Positions 21,980 through 22,336 of a stretch of DNA of 22,336 nt are shown here, piece by piece. A program made the translations under genes and the position numbers. Position 1 is the first letter of the stretch. The number at the start of each line of letters is the position of its first letter. The notes under the pieces were generated by a model, which was not told the DNA's origin, ran no database searches, and worked only from the letters and a program-made list of their open reading frames with translations. Source of the stretch: Lewinellaceae bacterium. Its GTDB lineage: Bacteria; Bacteroidota; Bacteroidia; Chitinophagales; Saprospiraceae. The stretch spans positions 1 to 22,336 of the forward strand of contig JADJOD010000039.1 of NCBI GenBank assembly GCA_016713985.1, given 5' to 3'.

Positions 21980-22336
21980 TCAGTTTCTGGATAAAGTTGT
22001 CAGCAGACTTTCCAGGTTGTTCAGGGTCATCGTAAATCCTTCGTTGAAGCCCATTTCAATCATCTTCTCCATGCGTTCAAGGGATTCGTTATAAATAGTA
22101 ATACTCACTTTTGTCGTTCCGTTTTCTTCGCTGAAACTCAGATCCCACTCAGAACCCGGCAATGCAGGATTTTCATTTTCGTCTGCAAAAGCATTCAAAA
22201 ATTTAAAATTGGTTTTCGGGCTGATGGAAGTGTATTGCTGAATGGCCCAATGTTCCTGTCCTTCCGGGCTTACCATAGCATAAAATCGCCGCCCGCCCGG
22301 CTCAAAATTCATGTATTTTGTTTTTGAAGACCAGGT
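21980..22336 (-). CDS. SRPBCC/AHSA1-family protein, 5' end outside the window
   Basis: The frame is open to the right edge: codons upstream of the ATG at 22312 read TWSSKTKY and continue without a stop, and they match the family region just before the PGG turn (MNFEPGGRRFYAMVSPEG). The real start therefore lies beyond the window, and the 110-residue version is not the complete protein; about 30-45 residues are missing. Remaining motifs are EHWAIQQYTSISP, ALPGSEWDLSF, TKVSITIYNESLERMEKMIEMGFNEGF and a C-terminal helix, as in Hsp90-activator-like (AHSA1) START-fold proteins that bind hydrophobic ligands. Function is not assignable further. A DUF1801 gene follows on the same strand. Confidence 0.92.
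   Translation of the reverse strand, partial: TWSSKTKYMNFEPGGRRFYAMVSPEGQEHWAIQQYTSISPKTNFKFLNAFADENENPALPGSEWDLSFSEENGTTKVSITIYNESLERMEKMIEMGFNEGFTMTLNNLESLLTTLSRN

Noticed and set aside
1..22336. tRNA, rRNA, tmRNA, riboswitch and CRISPR search by eye
   Set aside because: No cloverleaf with a GTTCGA-type arm outside genes, no rRNA segments, no recognisable riboswitch core, and no repeat-spacer array were found; a covariance-model search would be decisive.

Overview
The window looks like a chromosomal segment of a Bacteroidota bacterium, most likely from the Saprospiria/Chitinophagia side of the phylum. The protein set points this way: a secreted 'asparagine synthetase B'-like protein, a TMEM220-type membrane protein, a sigma-54 activator without an HTH domain, a PAP2 protein with phylum-type motifs, a DUF1801 protein, and a C4 zinc-ribbon/Nif3 gene pair. 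Several genes also have upstream matches to the Bacteroidota -7 promoter element TAnnTTTG. No database search was possible, so the taxonomy is inferred from recognised families.

Layout, left arm (1-13.4 kb). Most genes are on the minus strand: a 5' piece of a lipoprotein-like gene; an alkyltransferase-like (ATL) protein overlapping a MacB/FtsX-type ABC permease; a TMEM220-type protein; a block with a secreted hypothetical protein, an ATP-grasp ligase and a secreted AsnB-like protein; two thioredoxin-fold genes that run into each other; zinc-ribbon coiled-coil and Nif3 proteins; and the replicative helicase DnaB. Plus-strand exceptions are pgeF (YfiH family), smpB with a PAP2 gene one base behind it, and tatA.

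Centre (13.36-13.92 kb). A 561-bp gene-free stretch next to dnaB holds five DnaA-box matches, three of them perfect TTATCCACA, followed by an AT-rich tract. Gene direction changes here from mostly minus to mostly plus. Together these make it a strong candidate for the chromosomal replication origin, and this is the most interesting feature of the window.

Right arm (13.9-22.3 kb). After one minus-strand secreted coiled-coil gene, six plus-strand genes follow: an NtrC-like response regulator, a LytTR response regulator, an LPG-synthase-type membrane protein, a TauE/SafE permease, an amidohydrolase (possibly aminodeoxyfutalosine deaminase) and a Tat-exported Gfo/Idh oxidoreductase. A 165-bp element with 29-bp terminal inverted repeats and 10-bp-periodic repeats sits between the LytTR and membrane-protein genes. 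The window closes with minus-strand DUF1801 and SRPBCC/AHSA1 genes.

Caution: six genes (pgeF, both response regulators, the LPG-synthase-like gene, TauE and Gfo/Idh) are broken by one- or two-base indels, mostly in short homopolymers. This pattern suits residual long-read sequencing error better than gene decay. I therefore give each as one reading frame spanning the break.
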